A stretch of DNA of 64,000 nucleotides from Pseudomonas fulva 12-X (GCF_000213805.1 NC_015556.1:1674001-1738000); one strand, 5' to 3'. Positions 33,513-42,659 are shown, numbered from the stretch's first letter. Made by a program: numbers and translations. The notes: generated by a model not told the origin, from the sequence alone.

Positions 33513-34412
33513 CTAGGCGCTCTGGTGCGGCTGACAGAAGCGAATGATCGCCTCGGCAACTTCTCGGGGAGCCTCGCGCTGCGGAAAATGCCCAATGCCA
33601 TCAAGCTCATGGCGTTCGTAGCGACCTGTGAAGAAAACCTGCCGGCCCTTGGAACTGTCCGGGTGGTTACAGGTGTCGACGCTCCCATGCAGCACCAACG
33701 TAGGTACCGAAAGCAGCGGAGCGGGCTGTAGGCGCGTTTCATCGTTCGTATAAGCCGGGTCGCCCTCGACAAACCCCCAGCGATGGCGATAGGAGTGCAG
33801 CACGATCTCGGCCCAGTCCTCTCCCTGAAATGCCCGAGCAGCTTCTTCGAAATCGGCGGGTTGGTACCAGTTGGCGGGTGACCAGGTATCCCACATCATC
33901 CTCGCGAACGCCTCGCGATCATCTCTTACGGCCCGCTCGCCCCGCGGAGTAGCCATAAACCAGTGGTACCAGTAATTTCGCGCCTGACTTAGTGGCAGCG
34001 GCTGGTTCGGATCGTTCGTGCCATAGCCAACCGAGAGCATCACCAGGTGCGACGCCACATCGCTTTCAAGGCCGCAGGCGTTGGCCGCCGCGCGTGCGCC
34101 CCAGTCATGGCCAACCAGCGAGGGGCGATCAAGTTGCAGCGCCTCGATGAACTCCAGCAGGTCACGGCCCAGCGCCGCTAGCTGGCCGCTGCGCCGAGTA
34201 CCCGATTCGCGAAAACGGGTCGGCGCAAAACCGCGCAGCGCTGGAGCCAGTACTCGGTAACCGGCATCGACCAATATAGGCGCGACCCGCGTCCAGCATT
34301 CGGGGCTGTCCGGCCAGCCGTGTAGCAGAATGGCCGTTTGGCGGCCTTGCGGGTTCCATTCCAGGTACGCGATATCAAGGCGTTTGGTCGAAGCGAAGCG
34401 GTAATGGCTCAC
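33513..34412 (-). CDS. Alpha/beta hydrolase, epoxide hydrolase-like
   Basis: The 299-residue enzyme has LLHGWPDSPECW (oxyanion HGxP), YRVLAPALRGFAPT, the nucleophile elbow LVGHDWGARAA with Asp as nucleophile, and the catalytic His in GIGHFPQREAP. Asp as nucleophile and HGWP indicate an epoxide hydrolase or dehalogenase-type reaction. A divergent LysR gene starts about 100 bp away and is the likely regulator. Confidence 0.85.
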   Translation of the reverse strand: MSHYRFASTKRLDIAYLEWNPQGRQTAILLHGWPDSPECWTRVAPILVDAGYRVLAPALRGFAPTRFRESGTRRSGQLAALGRDLLEFIEALQLDRPSLVGHDWGARAAANACGLESDVASHLVMLSVGYGTNDPNQPLPLSQARNYWYHWFMATPRGERAVRDDREAFARMMWDTWSPANWYQPADFEEAARAFQGEDWAEIVLHSYRHRWGFVEGDPAYTNDETRLQPAPLLSVPTLVLHGSVDTCNHPDSSKGRQVFFTGRYERHELDGIGHFPQREAPREVAEAIIRFCQPHQSA

Positions 34413-34476
34413 GGTGGTTTCTCGTGCAGTGGATGGAGCTTCAACATAGCTGGAACAATCTTCGTGATTAGCAAAT

Positions 34477-34497
34477 AATCACCTCCAATTGATGATT
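34477..34497. promoter_or_regulatory. LysR-type dyad between hydrolase and lysR
   Basis: AATCA-N11-TGATT lies in the 92-bp divergent region, about 20 bp before the lysR start. It has the general T-N11-A form of LysR sites. Confidence 0.45.
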
Positions 34498-34516
34498 TTT
34501 CTCGTTGAGTGAATTG

Positions 34517-35413
34517 ATGACGATACCGCCCTTGGCCGATGGGCCACCGCTGGAAACCGCATTGCTTCGCAGCTTTCTCGAAATCGTCGACAGCGGAAGC
34601 TTCGCTGCGGCAGCCGAGCGCCTGGCACTTACGCCTTCCGCTATCAGCGGTCACATCAAACGGCTGGAGCAGATCGCTGGCAGTAGCTTGCTGTTACGCA
34701 CCACACGTCGGTTGGAAATGACCCTTGCAGGCGAGACCCTCTATGCGTATGGGCGCAACATCCTCGAGTTGGAGCGTGAGGCACGCGCCAAGCTGCGTGG
34801 TGCGCCGCTGAACGGGAAGCTACGCATCGGGGCCTCCGAGGATTTCGCCGCTGCTTGGTTGCCCCAGGTGTTGCAACGCTTTCGTCAGTGGCAACCTGAA
34901 GCTGTAATCGAACTGAAGGTGGGTATTACTGCTGACCTGCTGCGCCAACAGGAGCGAGGGCGACTGGATCTGGTCTTCGGCAAACGCTGCAGCCGGGTGG
35001 AAGACCACGGCGTATTGCTCTGGGAAGAGCCATTGGTGTGGGCATTCGCGACTGACCAACCGTTGCCGGTGACTGGCCCTATACCGCTGGCGGTTTTTCC
35101 TGAGCCCTGTGTCTATCGGGAGTCGGCTATCAATGCGCTGAGCAATACGCAAACCGAGTGGCGCATCGTCTTCGAGAGCAGCAGCATGACCGCGTGCATG
35201 TCCGCCGCGCGCGCGGGTTTCGCTGCCACAGTCATCGCTGCCAGCCAGCTCAGGCAACTGCGCATGCTGGGCGCGCAAGAAGGTTTGCCCGAACTGCCCG
35301 CAGCGCGCTTCTATGCTTTTGTTCGTGAAGAAAATTCCATCAGCGCGGCTTTGATCGATACCGCCAGACGTGCTGGTCAGCAAGGGCGATTGAGCATGCC
35401 TTCACCCTTTTAA
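34517..35413 (+). CDS. LysR-family regulator divergent from hydrolase
   Basis: The 298-residue protein has the LysR helix-turn-helix (SGSFAAAAERLALTP, SAISGHIKRLEQIAG) and an effector domain starting LRIGASEDFAAAWLP. This ligand-domain opening resembles regulators of the OxyR/CynR-like group. ATG 34517 or TTG 34505 could start it. GC content is lower than that of the flanking MFS sequences. Its stop touches a duplicated MFS fragment. Confidence 0.9.
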   Translation: MTIPPLADGPPLETALLRSFLEIVDSGSFAAAAERLALTPSAISGHIKRLEQIAGSSLLLRTTRRLEMTLAGETLYAYGRNILELEREARAKLRGAPLNGKLRIGASEDFAAAWLPQVLQRFRQWQPEAVIELKVGITADLLRQQERGRLDLVFGKRCSRVEDHGVLLWEEPLVWAFATDQPLPVTGPIPLAVFPEPCVYRESAINALSNTQTEWRIVFESSSMTACMSAARAGFAATVIAASQLRQLRMLGAQEGLPELPAARFYAFVREENSISAALIDTARRAGQQGRLSMPSPF

Positions 35414-35435
35414 TGTGCAGGCTCGCGCCAACTGC

Positions 35436-35629
35436 CGTGGCCATCCTTATCTGGGGCATCGCCAGCTTCGCTATCGTGCCGCCGCTGCAGATGCGCGTGA
35501 TGGAAGCCGCCAAGACTGCGCCCAATCTGGCCTCGGCGGTGAACATCGGCGCCTTTAATCTGGGTAGCGCCATCGGCGTGGCGCTGGGTGGTGCGGTGAT
35601 CAACGCGGGGCTCGGTTATCCGGCGATAG
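35436..35629 (+). pseudogene. Truncated MFS gene fragment (duplicate of 33104-33297)
   Basis: The frame reads VAILIWGIASFAIVPPLQMR and continues through NLASAVNIGAFNLG to VINAGLGYPAI, the same as residues about 295-358 of the MFS transporter at 32224-33393. By eye about 90 % of bases match; many differences are silent. It lacks all the N-terminal helices and ends soon after in unrelated sequence. The enclosing open frame is 35413-35649. Confidence 0.85.
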
Positions 35630-35710
35630 GCGTTGAGTTTTGGGTGTGATCAGGTTGGTGCATTTGATCTGTCCTGGTGGTTTGCACAGGAAGAAAGTCC
35701 TGCTATAAAT

Positions 35711-35730
35711 AATTAACGAATTTATTAATT
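35711..35730. promoter_or_regulatory. Operator-like dyad before arsR-type gene
   Basis: AATTAA-CGAATTTA-TTAATT has perfect 6-bp arms in an AT-rich promoter 22 bp before the regulator ATG. Likely autoregulatory site of the ArsR/SdpR-type repressor. Confidence 0.6.
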
Positions 35731-35752
35731 GTTTATTTTTTAGGATGGGTAC

Positions 35753-36067
35753 ATGGACAAGATTTTCGAAGCTTTGGCGTCTGGGCCGCGCCGCCAGATC
35801 CTGGCGTACCTTTCCGAGGCCGAACTCACCACTTCCGAACTGGCCGAGCGTTTTTCGATGAGCGCCCCGGCGATTTCTCGGCATCTATCGGTACTGGAAA
35901 ATGCCGGGTTGGTCACCAGTGATCGGCGTGGGCAGTTCGTCTATTACCAGCTCAATTCCGACAGCCTGGTGAATTCCCTTTCCAGTTTCATGTTCGACCT
36001 GTGCCCAGTCGCGGGGCCACTCAAGAAAGAGTCCAAGGCGCTGGCTCAAAAACACAAACCTCGTTAA
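35753..36067 (+). CDS. ArsR/SmtB-family winged-helix repressor (SdpR-like)
   Basis: This 104-residue protein begins MDKIFEALASGPRRQILAYLSEA and has the recognition region MSAPAISRHLSVLENAGLV and the wing RRGQFVYYQLN. No cluster of metal-binding Cys is seen (one Cys near the C-terminus), which resembles SdpR-type autorepressors more than metal sensors. It is 22 bp from the downstream desaturase-like gene and is likely co-transcribed with it. Confidence 0.88.
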   Translation: MDKIFEALASGPRRQILAYLSEAELTTSELAERFSMSAPAISRHLSVLENAGLVTSDRRGQFVYYQLNSDSLVNSLSSFMFDLCPVAGPLKKESKALAQKHKPR

Positions 36068-36089
36068 CCAGGGCAGGAGCGCCTAGGCT

Positions 36090-37370
36090 ATGAATGAGTT
36101 ACCGGAGAGCCTCAAGCAACATCGCATCAGAACGGCGAATGTCGCCAGCGTACTGCTAGGTGAGGTCCGTTATTCGCCTCTCAAGTCCCTTTGGTTGACT
36201 GGTATGTTCCTGGCGGCGCTGATAGGTGGCGTGGCCACGTTCAGTTGGGCTGCGTTTGCGGTTTTTCTATTAGCGACCGGTACTGTGCTGTTGCTGGGGC
36301 ATTCGCTGGGCAGCCACCGCAAGTTGATTCATGACAGCTACCAGTGCCCCAAATGGTTGGAGTACACGCTGGTCTATCTTGGCGTGCAGGTCGGTCTGGC
36401 CGGGCCTTTGGGGCTGCTACGCCAGCATGATCTGCGCGACTACGCCCAACGGCTTCCCGAGTGTCATGACTACCTGCGCCATGGTCGTTCATTCTGGGTT
36501 GATGGCTGGTGGCAGTTGCACTGCGATCTGGTGCTCGACAGCCCGCCGGTGCTTGAGCTCGAAGAGCGCATTGCCAATGACCGCTTCTACCAGTTTCTTG
36601 AACGCACCTGGATGCTCCAGCAGTTGCTGCCAGCGTTGGCTCTCTTCCTGATTGGCGGTTGGGGTTTTGTCTTTTGGGGTGTTTGTGCCCGCATTACTGC
36701 CGGCGTTGTTGGGCATTGGCTGATCGGCTACTTCGCCCATAACGAGGGTGAGATGCACTACCGGGTGAACGGTGCTGCGGTACAGGGTCGCAACATCCGC
36801 TACACCTCGCTGTTGACCATGGGCGAGTCTTGGCACAACAACCACCATGCATTTCCTGGCTCCGCACGACTTGGACTGTTTCCGGGTGAGTGGGATCCCG
36901 GCTGGTGGGTGTTGCTGCTGTTGAAGAAAATCGGGTTGGTCTGGAACCTCACCGAGCCTAGCGACCTGGCGATTCGAGCGGAACTCGAAGCCCTCGACAA
37001 CCAGCGTCTCGTCGGTACCAATCAATGCCGCCGTGAGGTGAATAAAGATGAACCGCAGGCAAGCCTGTGTGCATTGCTCAAACTATCGCTGCAGGCTCGC
37101 TCGCCCACGGTACCGTTGCAACTCGAAGGACCGGCGATAAATATCTCAGGCACGCTGCTGCAAACCCTTATCGGTTCCGGCTCACGCTTCACGCATTCAC
37201 TGAATGTCCAGCGTCTACAGCTAAAGATTGGCGGCGAGCAGGTATCCGGATTGCCGGCGCTGTTGCTAGCATTGTCGCGCCGAGGTCGAGTTCTGACAGG
37301 TGTTTGCACATGTCTGATGCCGCTGGCCTTTGCCTTCAACTGGATCCGAGGGGAACTAGAGTCTGTTTAG
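36090..37370 (+). CDS. Membrane fatty acid desaturase-like protein with C-terminal extension
   Basis: The 426-residue protein has membrane helices around residues 35-70 and 175-215. It has histidine boxes of the acyl-CoA desaturase type: GHSLGSHRKLIHDSY (H71, H76, H81), RQHDLRDYAQ, and GESWHNNHHAFPGSAR, plus WLIGYFAHNEG. The first box departs from the usual HRLxSH form. Residues about 310-426 form an extra domain not found in ordinary desaturases, containing LQLEGPAINISGTLLQ. The linked ArsR-type gene suggests regulated lipid modification. Confidence 0.8.
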   Translation: MNELPESLKQHRIRTANVASVLLGEVRYSPLKSLWLTGMFLAALIGGVATFSWAAFAVFLLATGTVLLLGHSLGSHRKLIHDSYQCPKWLEYTLVYLGVQVGLAGPLGLLRQHDLRDYAQRLPECHDYLRHGRSFWVDGWWQLHCDLVLDSPPVLELEERIANDRFYQFLERTWMLQQLLPALALFLIGGWGFVFWGVCARITAGVVGHWLIGYFAHNEGEMHYRVNGAAVQGRNIRYTSLLTMGESWHNNHHAFPGSARLGLFPGEWDPGWWVLLLLKKIGLVWNLTEPSDLAIRAELEALDNQRLVGTNQCRREVNKDEPQASLCALLKLSLQARSPTVPLQLEGPAINISGTLLQTLIGSGSRFTHSLNVQRLQLKIGGEQVSGLPALLLALSRRGRVLTGVCTCLMPLAFAFNWIRGELESV

Positions 37371-37504
37371 TCAGCAGATGTGAGCTATTGGTCAGACTCG
37401 CCTTATCTCTACGCCTTTACTCCAGGCCCTTGGGGTTGAGGCAACATGTAAGGACGTGAAGCAGAGCTCTATCGCTGTCCCAATTATTGCTATGCACCAC
37501 GACT

Positions 37505-38539
37505 CTATTTCTTGGGAAGCAATTGCTCGGCAACCCTATCCCGCGTTAACAGCCTCGCCGCATCGTGACCAACACCGGGCACGGTGATCTGCGGGTGATG
37601 GATCGCGATGCCCCACTTCTGCGAGAGAAAGGCCTCGTAGCGCAAGTAGTTGCGCTGGCGCTCGAGGCGATTGGGGCCTTGCAGGGCGGCGGCGCAGGAG
37701 CGATCCAGCACGCGGTGCTCGGGGTTGTTGTCGTGCTCGCCGACCATATAGGTGACGTCGCGAGCCGCGTAACGGAGTAACAGCTGCTCGGTACTCAGGT
37801 GTTGGTGCGTCAGGTACGGCGGCGCGGCCTCCAGGCCATAGCGGTAACGGTTGTAATCCGGGCAGTCGGCCGTAGAAATGGGCCCGATAGTGCCTGCCTG
37901 CAAGCGGTTGCCGTCTAGATACACATACGACGAAGGGCTGGATACCACGTAGCGCACCGCAATGCCCCGGTCCGCCAGGCGTGCATCGCCCCGGCCAAGC
38001 ATCGCGTAGCGCTGCATCAGTTGGCCGCCGGCCGAATGGCCGATCAGCACAATCTCCTTCAGTCCGGGGAAGCGCTGGCGATCCGCCAGATACGCCAGCA
38101 CATCATCCAGCACTGCGAATGCCTCTATGCCCGTGCGGCCTTGCTCGGAGGCGGTGCCATGCATCCATTTGTCCCGCGCCCAGAGGGGCATGTCCTCACC
38201 GGCGCGGCGGTCCTTGGCGGTCAGGTAGTTGAGCGCCAGCAGCAGGTTGTCACGGCCATCGAGGCCGGCCTTGTTCAGCAGCTTCAAGCCCGTCTCGAAA
38301 TAGTCATCGGCATTGCGCCGCACACCGTGCACCAGCACCACGGCCCGTGAAGCCTGGCTGGCGCCCGTCATGTCGGCATTGGCGTAGGCAAGAAAGTTAT
38401 AGGGCTGGCTCTGGCCCAGGCGCAGCACATAGGGGTTGGCACTGCTCGGTGCGACGTACAGCAGCGCTGCCAGTAGTGCGAGAGTCAGCAGCATCTGTTT
38501 GCAGGCGCCTGACTGGCGATCAGTAGCGTTACGCAGCAT
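37505..38539 (-). CDS. Exported alpha/beta hydrolase
   Basis: The 344-residue product has an N-terminal export signal (QMLLTLALLAALLYVAPSSA) and a hydrolase fold: AVVLVHGVRRNADDYF, nucleophile elbow LIGHSAGGQLM, Asp near VGEHDNNPE, and His in VPGVGHDAARLL. It should act in the periplasm or outside. Substrate unknown. ATG 38539 is preceded by GGAGG at 6 bases; a GTG two codons earlier lies too close to it. It is monocistronic. Confidence 0.82.
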   Translation of the reverse strand: MLRNATDRQSGACKQMLLTLALLAALLYVAPSSANPYVLRLGQSQPYNFLAYANADMTGASQASRAVVLVHGVRRNADDYFETGLKLLNKAGLDGRDNLLLALNYLTAKDRRAGEDMPLWARDKWMHGTASEQGRTGIEAFAVLDDVLAYLADRQRFPGLKEIVLIGHSAGGQLMQRYAMLGRGDARLADRGIAVRYVVSSPSSYVYLDGNRLQAGTIGPISTADCPDYNRYRYGLEAAPPYLTHQHLSTEQLLLRYAARDVTYMVGEHDNNPEHRVLDRSCAAALQGPNRLERQRNYLRYEAFLSQKWGIAIHHPQITVPGVGHDAARLLTRDRVAEQLLPKK

Positions 38540-38669
38540 ACCCACCTCCGCAGTAGGTGCCTAATCGCTCTAGCGTATAAGTGCGGTGTGCGGCAGCCCG
38601 AAAAAATCCAGATTAACGGACCCTGAGTCGTACCTTCATGCTGATCTTCACAGGACGTCTAACAAAGCA

Positions 38670-38927
38670 TCACTCATAAATCTTCCCGCAATACAGAAAA
38701 ACCGCAAACTGCTGCCAGGGATTGGATGGCTCCAGTCCTTGCCTCAAGCCAAAGTCGCTGCTCTGCGCCCAAGAGATAGCGCTCTCGAGAAAGTCCTCTA
38801 TCGTGGTGTTTTGCCACTCACCACTATTGGCTGCCTTGTCTTTTTCCAGGGCTCGTGCGAACTCCAGGAAGGTCGCCGAATCCTCGACCCTGTCCAAAAG
38901 CTCATGAAGCTCCATGTTATTTGCCAT
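38670..38927 (-). CDS. DUF7660-like small protein
   Basis: The 85-residue protein begins with a helical MELHELLDRVEDSATFLEFARAL-type segment, has WQNTTIEDFLESAISWAQ and ends NPWQQFAVFLYCGKIYE, the pattern I associate with the DUF7660 family, common beside toxin/immunity loci. The start may be 38927, 38915 or GTG 38945. No toxin gene is adjacent, so a lone immunity-like protein is only one possibility. Confidence 0.65.
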   Translation of the reverse strand: MANNMELHELLDRVEDSATFLEFARALEKDKAANSGEWQNTTIEDFLESAISWAQSSDFGLRQGLEPSNPWQQFAVFLYCGKIYE

Positions 38928-39144
38928 GCCCAAGTCTCTTTTCACGCAAGTTAAGTAGTGTTGTTGGCAGACCGTAGATGCAAGTGCGCAAGCTTGCGAC
39001 CCGCACTACCCAGTGCCGAGCAGGCGGCCGAGATGCGCACCTAAACGGTACAACTCAGTTGAAGGTCGGCACATCCATTGCGCCAGCCAAGCCGACAGCG
39101 ATGGGGTATGGTATCGGCCTCAGAAGTCCGGATGTTCACCGCAG

Positions 39145-39816
39145 ATGCCCCAGGATCTTTTCATCGTCGCCGACGATCACCCGCTTTTTCGTGATGGGCT
39201 GGTGCGACTGCTTGCACAGGCGCGGCCCGATGCCTTGATCGAGGAAGCAGCGACGCTGGATGAGGCCTTGCAGCTGGCGCGAGCGCAAACGCCGGCGGGC
39301 ATCCTGCTGGATCTGATGTATTCGGGCGATAGCGCGTGGGCGTCCATTGCGGATTGGCGCCTGGAGTTTCCAGCCTCGTTGCTGGTGGTGGTGTCGATGT
39401 GCGAGGACCCGCTGGTGATCGAGCGCGTGATGAGCCAGGGTGCCAGCGCCTTTATCGGCAAATCGCTTCCTCCGAGCGAAGTGGCCGAAGCGCTGACTGC
39501 TGCGTTGAATGGCGAGCCTGTGGTGCGCAGTGCGGCTCAGGGAAGCTTCGCCGCGTATGAACCGTCTGCCGCGGCCGAGCGTTTTTCAGCGCTCACGGCT
39601 CGGCAATTCGAGGTGCTGCAGCTGATCACCGATGGGCTGAGCAACAAGGAAATCGCCCAGGTTCTGCGTATCTCGCCGTTTACCGTGCGCATTCATGTAT
39701 CGGCGCTGCTCAGTGTTCTCAACCTGAGCTCGCGTTCGGCCGCCGCAGCGCTGGGTGCCCGACATGGGCTTGGCGCTGGCTATCGAAGCGCCCATGTCAG
39801 GGAAGGCGAGCGCTGA
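39145..39816 (+). CDS. NarL/FixJ-type response regulator
   Basis: The 223-residue protein has a receiver domain (acid pocket D10-D11, phosphoacceptor D56 in LLDLMYSG, Lys in IGKSLP) and a LuxR-type helix-turn-helix (LTARQFEVLQLITDG, LSNKEIAQVLRISPFTVRIHV). ATG 39145 is chosen because the domain starts DLFIVADDH. It faces the hybrid kinase gene tail to tail with one base between the stops, so partnership is likely although they are on opposite strands. Confidence 0.9.
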   Translation: MPQDLFIVADDHPLFRDGLVRLLAQARPDALIEEAATLDEALQLARAQTPAGILLDLMYSGDSAWASIADWRLEFPASLLVVVSMCEDPLVIERVMSQGASAFIGKSLPPSEVAEALTAALNGEPVVRSAAQGSFAAYEPSAAAERFSALTARQFEVLQLITDGLSNKEIAQVLRISPFTVRIHVSALLSVLNLSSRSAAAALGARHGLGAGYRSAHVREGER

Positions 39817-39817
39817 T

Positions 39818-41428
39818 CTAGCGCCCAGCCAGTTCGGCGATGACCCGTTGCAGCTCGGCTGAACGCACGGGTTTGGAGAGCAGCGGTATACGTGGATCCG
39901 GCAGCATGGAGCGAATCTTCTCCGGGTCGTGACCGGTGAGCATCAAGGCCGGTAGCGCGCGGCCGTGCCACTTCTCCAGCTGCGCCAGGCATTCGATACC
40001 GGTGGCTTGGCGGCCAAGATCGAAATCCGTCACCACCACATCGCAGGGCATTGCTTCGTTGGGTGGGCCGTCGATGGCGGTCACCTGGCAGCCCCAGGCG
40101 CGCAACAGCTTGGCCATGGCTTCCAGCACGGCGCGATCATCCTCGATAAGCAGCACATGAATACCTTCCAGGTGGGCGGCAGGCTCGGCTGGCGGCATCA
40201 CGCTGGCAACTCGATGCGGCGTGACTACCGGCAGGCCTTGCAGGGTGATCGAGGTGCCATGGCCGACTCTAGACGCGACGCTGATCTGCAGATCGAGAAG
40301 GGTGGCGATGCGCCGCACGATGCTCAATCCCAGGCCTATGCCTTCCACATCCCGGTCTCGCGCCTGGCGCACGCGATAGAACTCGTCGAACAGGTGCGGC
40401 AGGTGTTCAGGCGCAATGCCCGGGCCGCGATCATGCAGTTGCACGGTCAGGGTCGAACCACGCCGGCGGCAGGCGATGAGCAGTGGGCTACCCGGAGCGT
40501 ACTTGATGGAGTTGGATATCAGGTTCTGCAGCAGAGTGCTGAGTAGCGCAGGGTCACTGTAGGTCATCGCCGCGGCGCCACGTATACGGATATCCACGCC
40601 GGCCCAGCGGGCGGCCTCGCTGTTCTGCTTTTGCAGGTCGCCGAGCAGGCGATGCAGGTCCACCGTCTGTTTGTGTGGCATCACCTGCTGCTGATCGAGC
40701 GTGTAGATATCGAGCAGCGAGCGGAACAGCTGCTCGACGCTGAGCAGGGAGCGGTCGACGCTGTCGATCAGCTGATGCTGCTCGGCATTGAGCGGGGTGC
40801 CGCGCAGGCAGGTGGTGAACAAGCCGATGGCATGGATGGGCTGGCGCAGGTCATGGCTGGCCTGCGCCAGAAAGCGCGATTTGTCCTGGTCGGCACGTTT
40901 GGCGGCCGCCATGGCCTCCTGCAAACGCCCCAACAGAAAGTAGCTGAAGGTGGGCAGCACCAGCATGCTCAGTACCATCATCACCAGAACGGCCGGGTGC
41001 TCCCGCAGAAAGGGCACGAAGAACGCGATGAGCGTGAGGGACGCGAGACCAAAGCTGGTGGCCAGAATCAGATAGGGCCGGCCAAAGCGCACGCCGTTAC
41101 CGACCGTCATGCTCAGCAGGACGCAGAACGTGGGCAGCAGCGTCTCCTGGCCGAGAATCATCACCGCGCAGGCGCCCAGATTGTCCAGCAGCATGGCGGC
41201 AACCCTGCGCCAGACCATGGGTTGCGGCAGGAACCAGAGATGGGCGAGCAGCAGCACCGACAGGAGCGTGAACAACGTGCCGGTAACCAGAACGGCCTTG
41301 AGCAACTCGCCATCGAGCAGCCCCAGCGGATACATGATCACGGCATAGAGCGACACCACGAAAACCACCACCAGGCGCAGTTGCGCCTGGCTGAATTCCA
41401 GATCCTCTAAGCGAAACAGCGACTTCAT
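39818..41428 (-). CDS. Hybrid sensor histidine kinase with C-terminal receiver
   Basis: The 536-residue protein has about six membrane helices (residues 18-165), a short linker, a HisKA domain with H192 in QASHDLRQPIH, a HATPase domain (NLISNSIKYAP, DRGPGIAPE, VEGIGLGLSIV), and a C-terminal receiver with VVTDFDLG and LSKPVRS. The six-helix input domain resembles membrane-sensing kinases without a periplasmic domain. The receiver may act in a phosphorelay or as a sink for the neighbouring regulator. Confidence 0.9.
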   Translation of the reverse strand: MKSLFRLEDLEFSQAQLRLVVVFVVSLYAVIMYPLGLLDGELLKAVLVTGTLFTLLSVLLLAHLWFLPQPMVWRRVAAMLLDNLGACAVMILGQETLLPTFCVLLSMTVGNGVRFGRPYLILATSFGLASLTLIAFFVPFLREHPAVLVMMVLSMLVLPTFSYFLLGRLQEAMAAAKRADQDKSRFLAQASHDLRQPIHAIGLFTTCLRGTPLNAEQHQLIDSVDRSLLSVEQLFRSLLDIYTLDQQQVMPHKQTVDLHRLLGDLQKQNSEAARWAGVDIRIRGAAAMTYSDPALLSTLLQNLISNSIKYAPGSPLLIACRRRGSTLTVQLHDRGPGIAPEHLPHLFDEFYRVRQARDRDVEGIGLGLSIVRRIATLLDLQISVASRVGHGTSITLQGLPVVTPHRVASVMPPAEPAAHLEGIHVLLIEDDRAVLEAMAKLLRAWGCQVTAIDGPPNEAMPCDVVVTDFDLGRQATGIECLAQLEKWHGRALPALMLTGHDPEKIRSMLPDPRIPLLSKPVRSAELQRVIAELAGR

Positions 41429-41596
41429 GAAGGGACTTCCGAAACCTGATCAAGCGGTCGACCTTAACGGAATTCCTTCCCGACGGGCCACGCATGATTC
41501 GCCATGCTGAAAATCAAAGCGCGCAACGGGCTGTGTTGTAAGACTGCATGGGATAAGCTTGCGCCGACTATCAACCACCAAGTTGTTAACTGAACG

Positions 41597-42076
41597 ATGG
41601 GTTTTGAGCAATTAGCTGATCTACGCGACCGCCTGCGGGCTGAAAAGCAGCAGGTGACGACCAAGCCGCGCAAGCGCCAGCCTGCTTCGCCGAAGAAGGC
41701 TCAGGAGCAGGATCCTGCTCTGGAGGCGATCTGGCGTTTGCAGAAGCACTTCCCGCTGGCCTTTCCGGTCAATCCCGCTCCCAAGGTTCCGCTCAAGGAA
41801 GGCATTCTCAAGGATGCCGAGCAGCACCTGGAGAAGCTGGGTATTACCCAGGAGCAGCTCAAGCTCGGCTTGGCATCCTGGTGCCGGGGTGGTCGCTATT
41901 GGGCCAGCATGGTCGAAGATGCGCCGCGCCTGGACTTGAACGGCCAGCCGGCTGGCACGGTGACCGCAGCCCAAGCGCTGCATGCCAAGCAGCAGGCCAG
42001 ACGCCAGCGCAGCCAGATGCGCCGCGCTCAGCAAAAGCCGAAAGAGCCGGCTGCAACCGCTGAGAGTGATGCCTGA
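41597..42076 (+). CDS. ProQ/FinO-domain RNA-binding protein
   Basis: This 159-residue protein has a basic N-terminus (KPRKRQPASPKK), the ProQ/FinO fold (about residues 40-130: IWRLQKHFPLAFPVNPAP, PLKEGILKDAEQHL, WCRGGRYWASM), and a Lys/Gln-rich tail. Such proteins bind structured 3' ends of small RNAs and mRNAs. It is shorter than E. coli ProQ and lacks its C-terminal Tudor-like domain, like other small ProQ-domain proteins. No linked gene suggests a special target. Confidence 0.9.
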   Translation: MGFEQLADLRDRLRAEKQQVTTKPRKRQPASPKKAQEQDPALEAIWRLQKHFPLAFPVNPAPKVPLKEGILKDAEQHLEKLGITQEQLKLGLASWCRGGRYWASMVEDAPRLDLNGQPAGTVTAAQALHAKQQARRQRSQMRRAQQKPKEPAATAESDA

Positions 42077-42197
42077 CAGGGCGGCCACCGCGCGCTCAGC
42101 GTTCCTGCATTAGCGAAACCCTGCGAACCGATGCCAGGGCGACTGGCGTCAGCCTTTCGTTCTGGGCAGCGCCGCGCCTTGCGAGGAGCCATCTTTC

Positions 42198-42647
42198 ATG
42201 CTGCGTAAATTCGGTCTGTGTCTCGGCGCCATGCTCCTGCCGTTACTCACTGCCTGCACCGGCAAGCCGGTTGAGCGCAAGGTGGTGTACGAGAACTCGG
42301 TTTATCACTGGCGCATCGAGCATGTGATCGTGCGTAACTTCCCGGCCAGCAGCCACCAGTACTACGAGGTGTTCCTCAAGGACCGGCCGTTGGTATTGCC
42401 GGCGGCCGCCTTCAATGACCAGCGCGATATCGGCCAGTTCATCGCTGCCGGCGGCTTCGACGTCGGGCACTGGCGCAACAAGTCGATCGTGGTGGCTTTC
42501 GAGAATATTCAGGAGCGCGAAGGACAGTCGCTACGGCTGATCCGTTCGGTGATGATCACCCCGGATTTCAGCGAAGGCGAGGTGGTGCTGACCGATATGT
42601 ACACCCAGCAGGAAGTGGTGGTTCAGCGGGTCGAGCCTAGCAACTGA
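42198..42647 (+). CDS. Putative lipoprotein, unknown function
   Basis: The 149-residue product has a lipoprotein signal (MLRKFGLCLGAMLLPLLTAC) with lipobox LTAC; Cys20 would be lipidated. The mature part looks beta-rich (KVVYENSVYHWRIEHVIV, KSIVVAFENIQ, SEGEVVLTDMYTQQEVVV). I do not recognise the family. ATG 42198 lies about 11 bases after GAGGAG. Confidence 0.78.
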   Translation: MLRKFGLCLGAMLLPLLTACTGKPVERKVVYENSVYHWRIEHVIVRNFPASSHQYYEVFLKDRPLVLPAAAFNDQRDIGQFIAAGGFDVGHWRNKSIVVAFENIQEREGQSLRLIRSVMITPDFSEGEVVLTDMYTQQEVVVQRVEPSN

Positions 42648-42659
42648 CTTGGCAACCGG

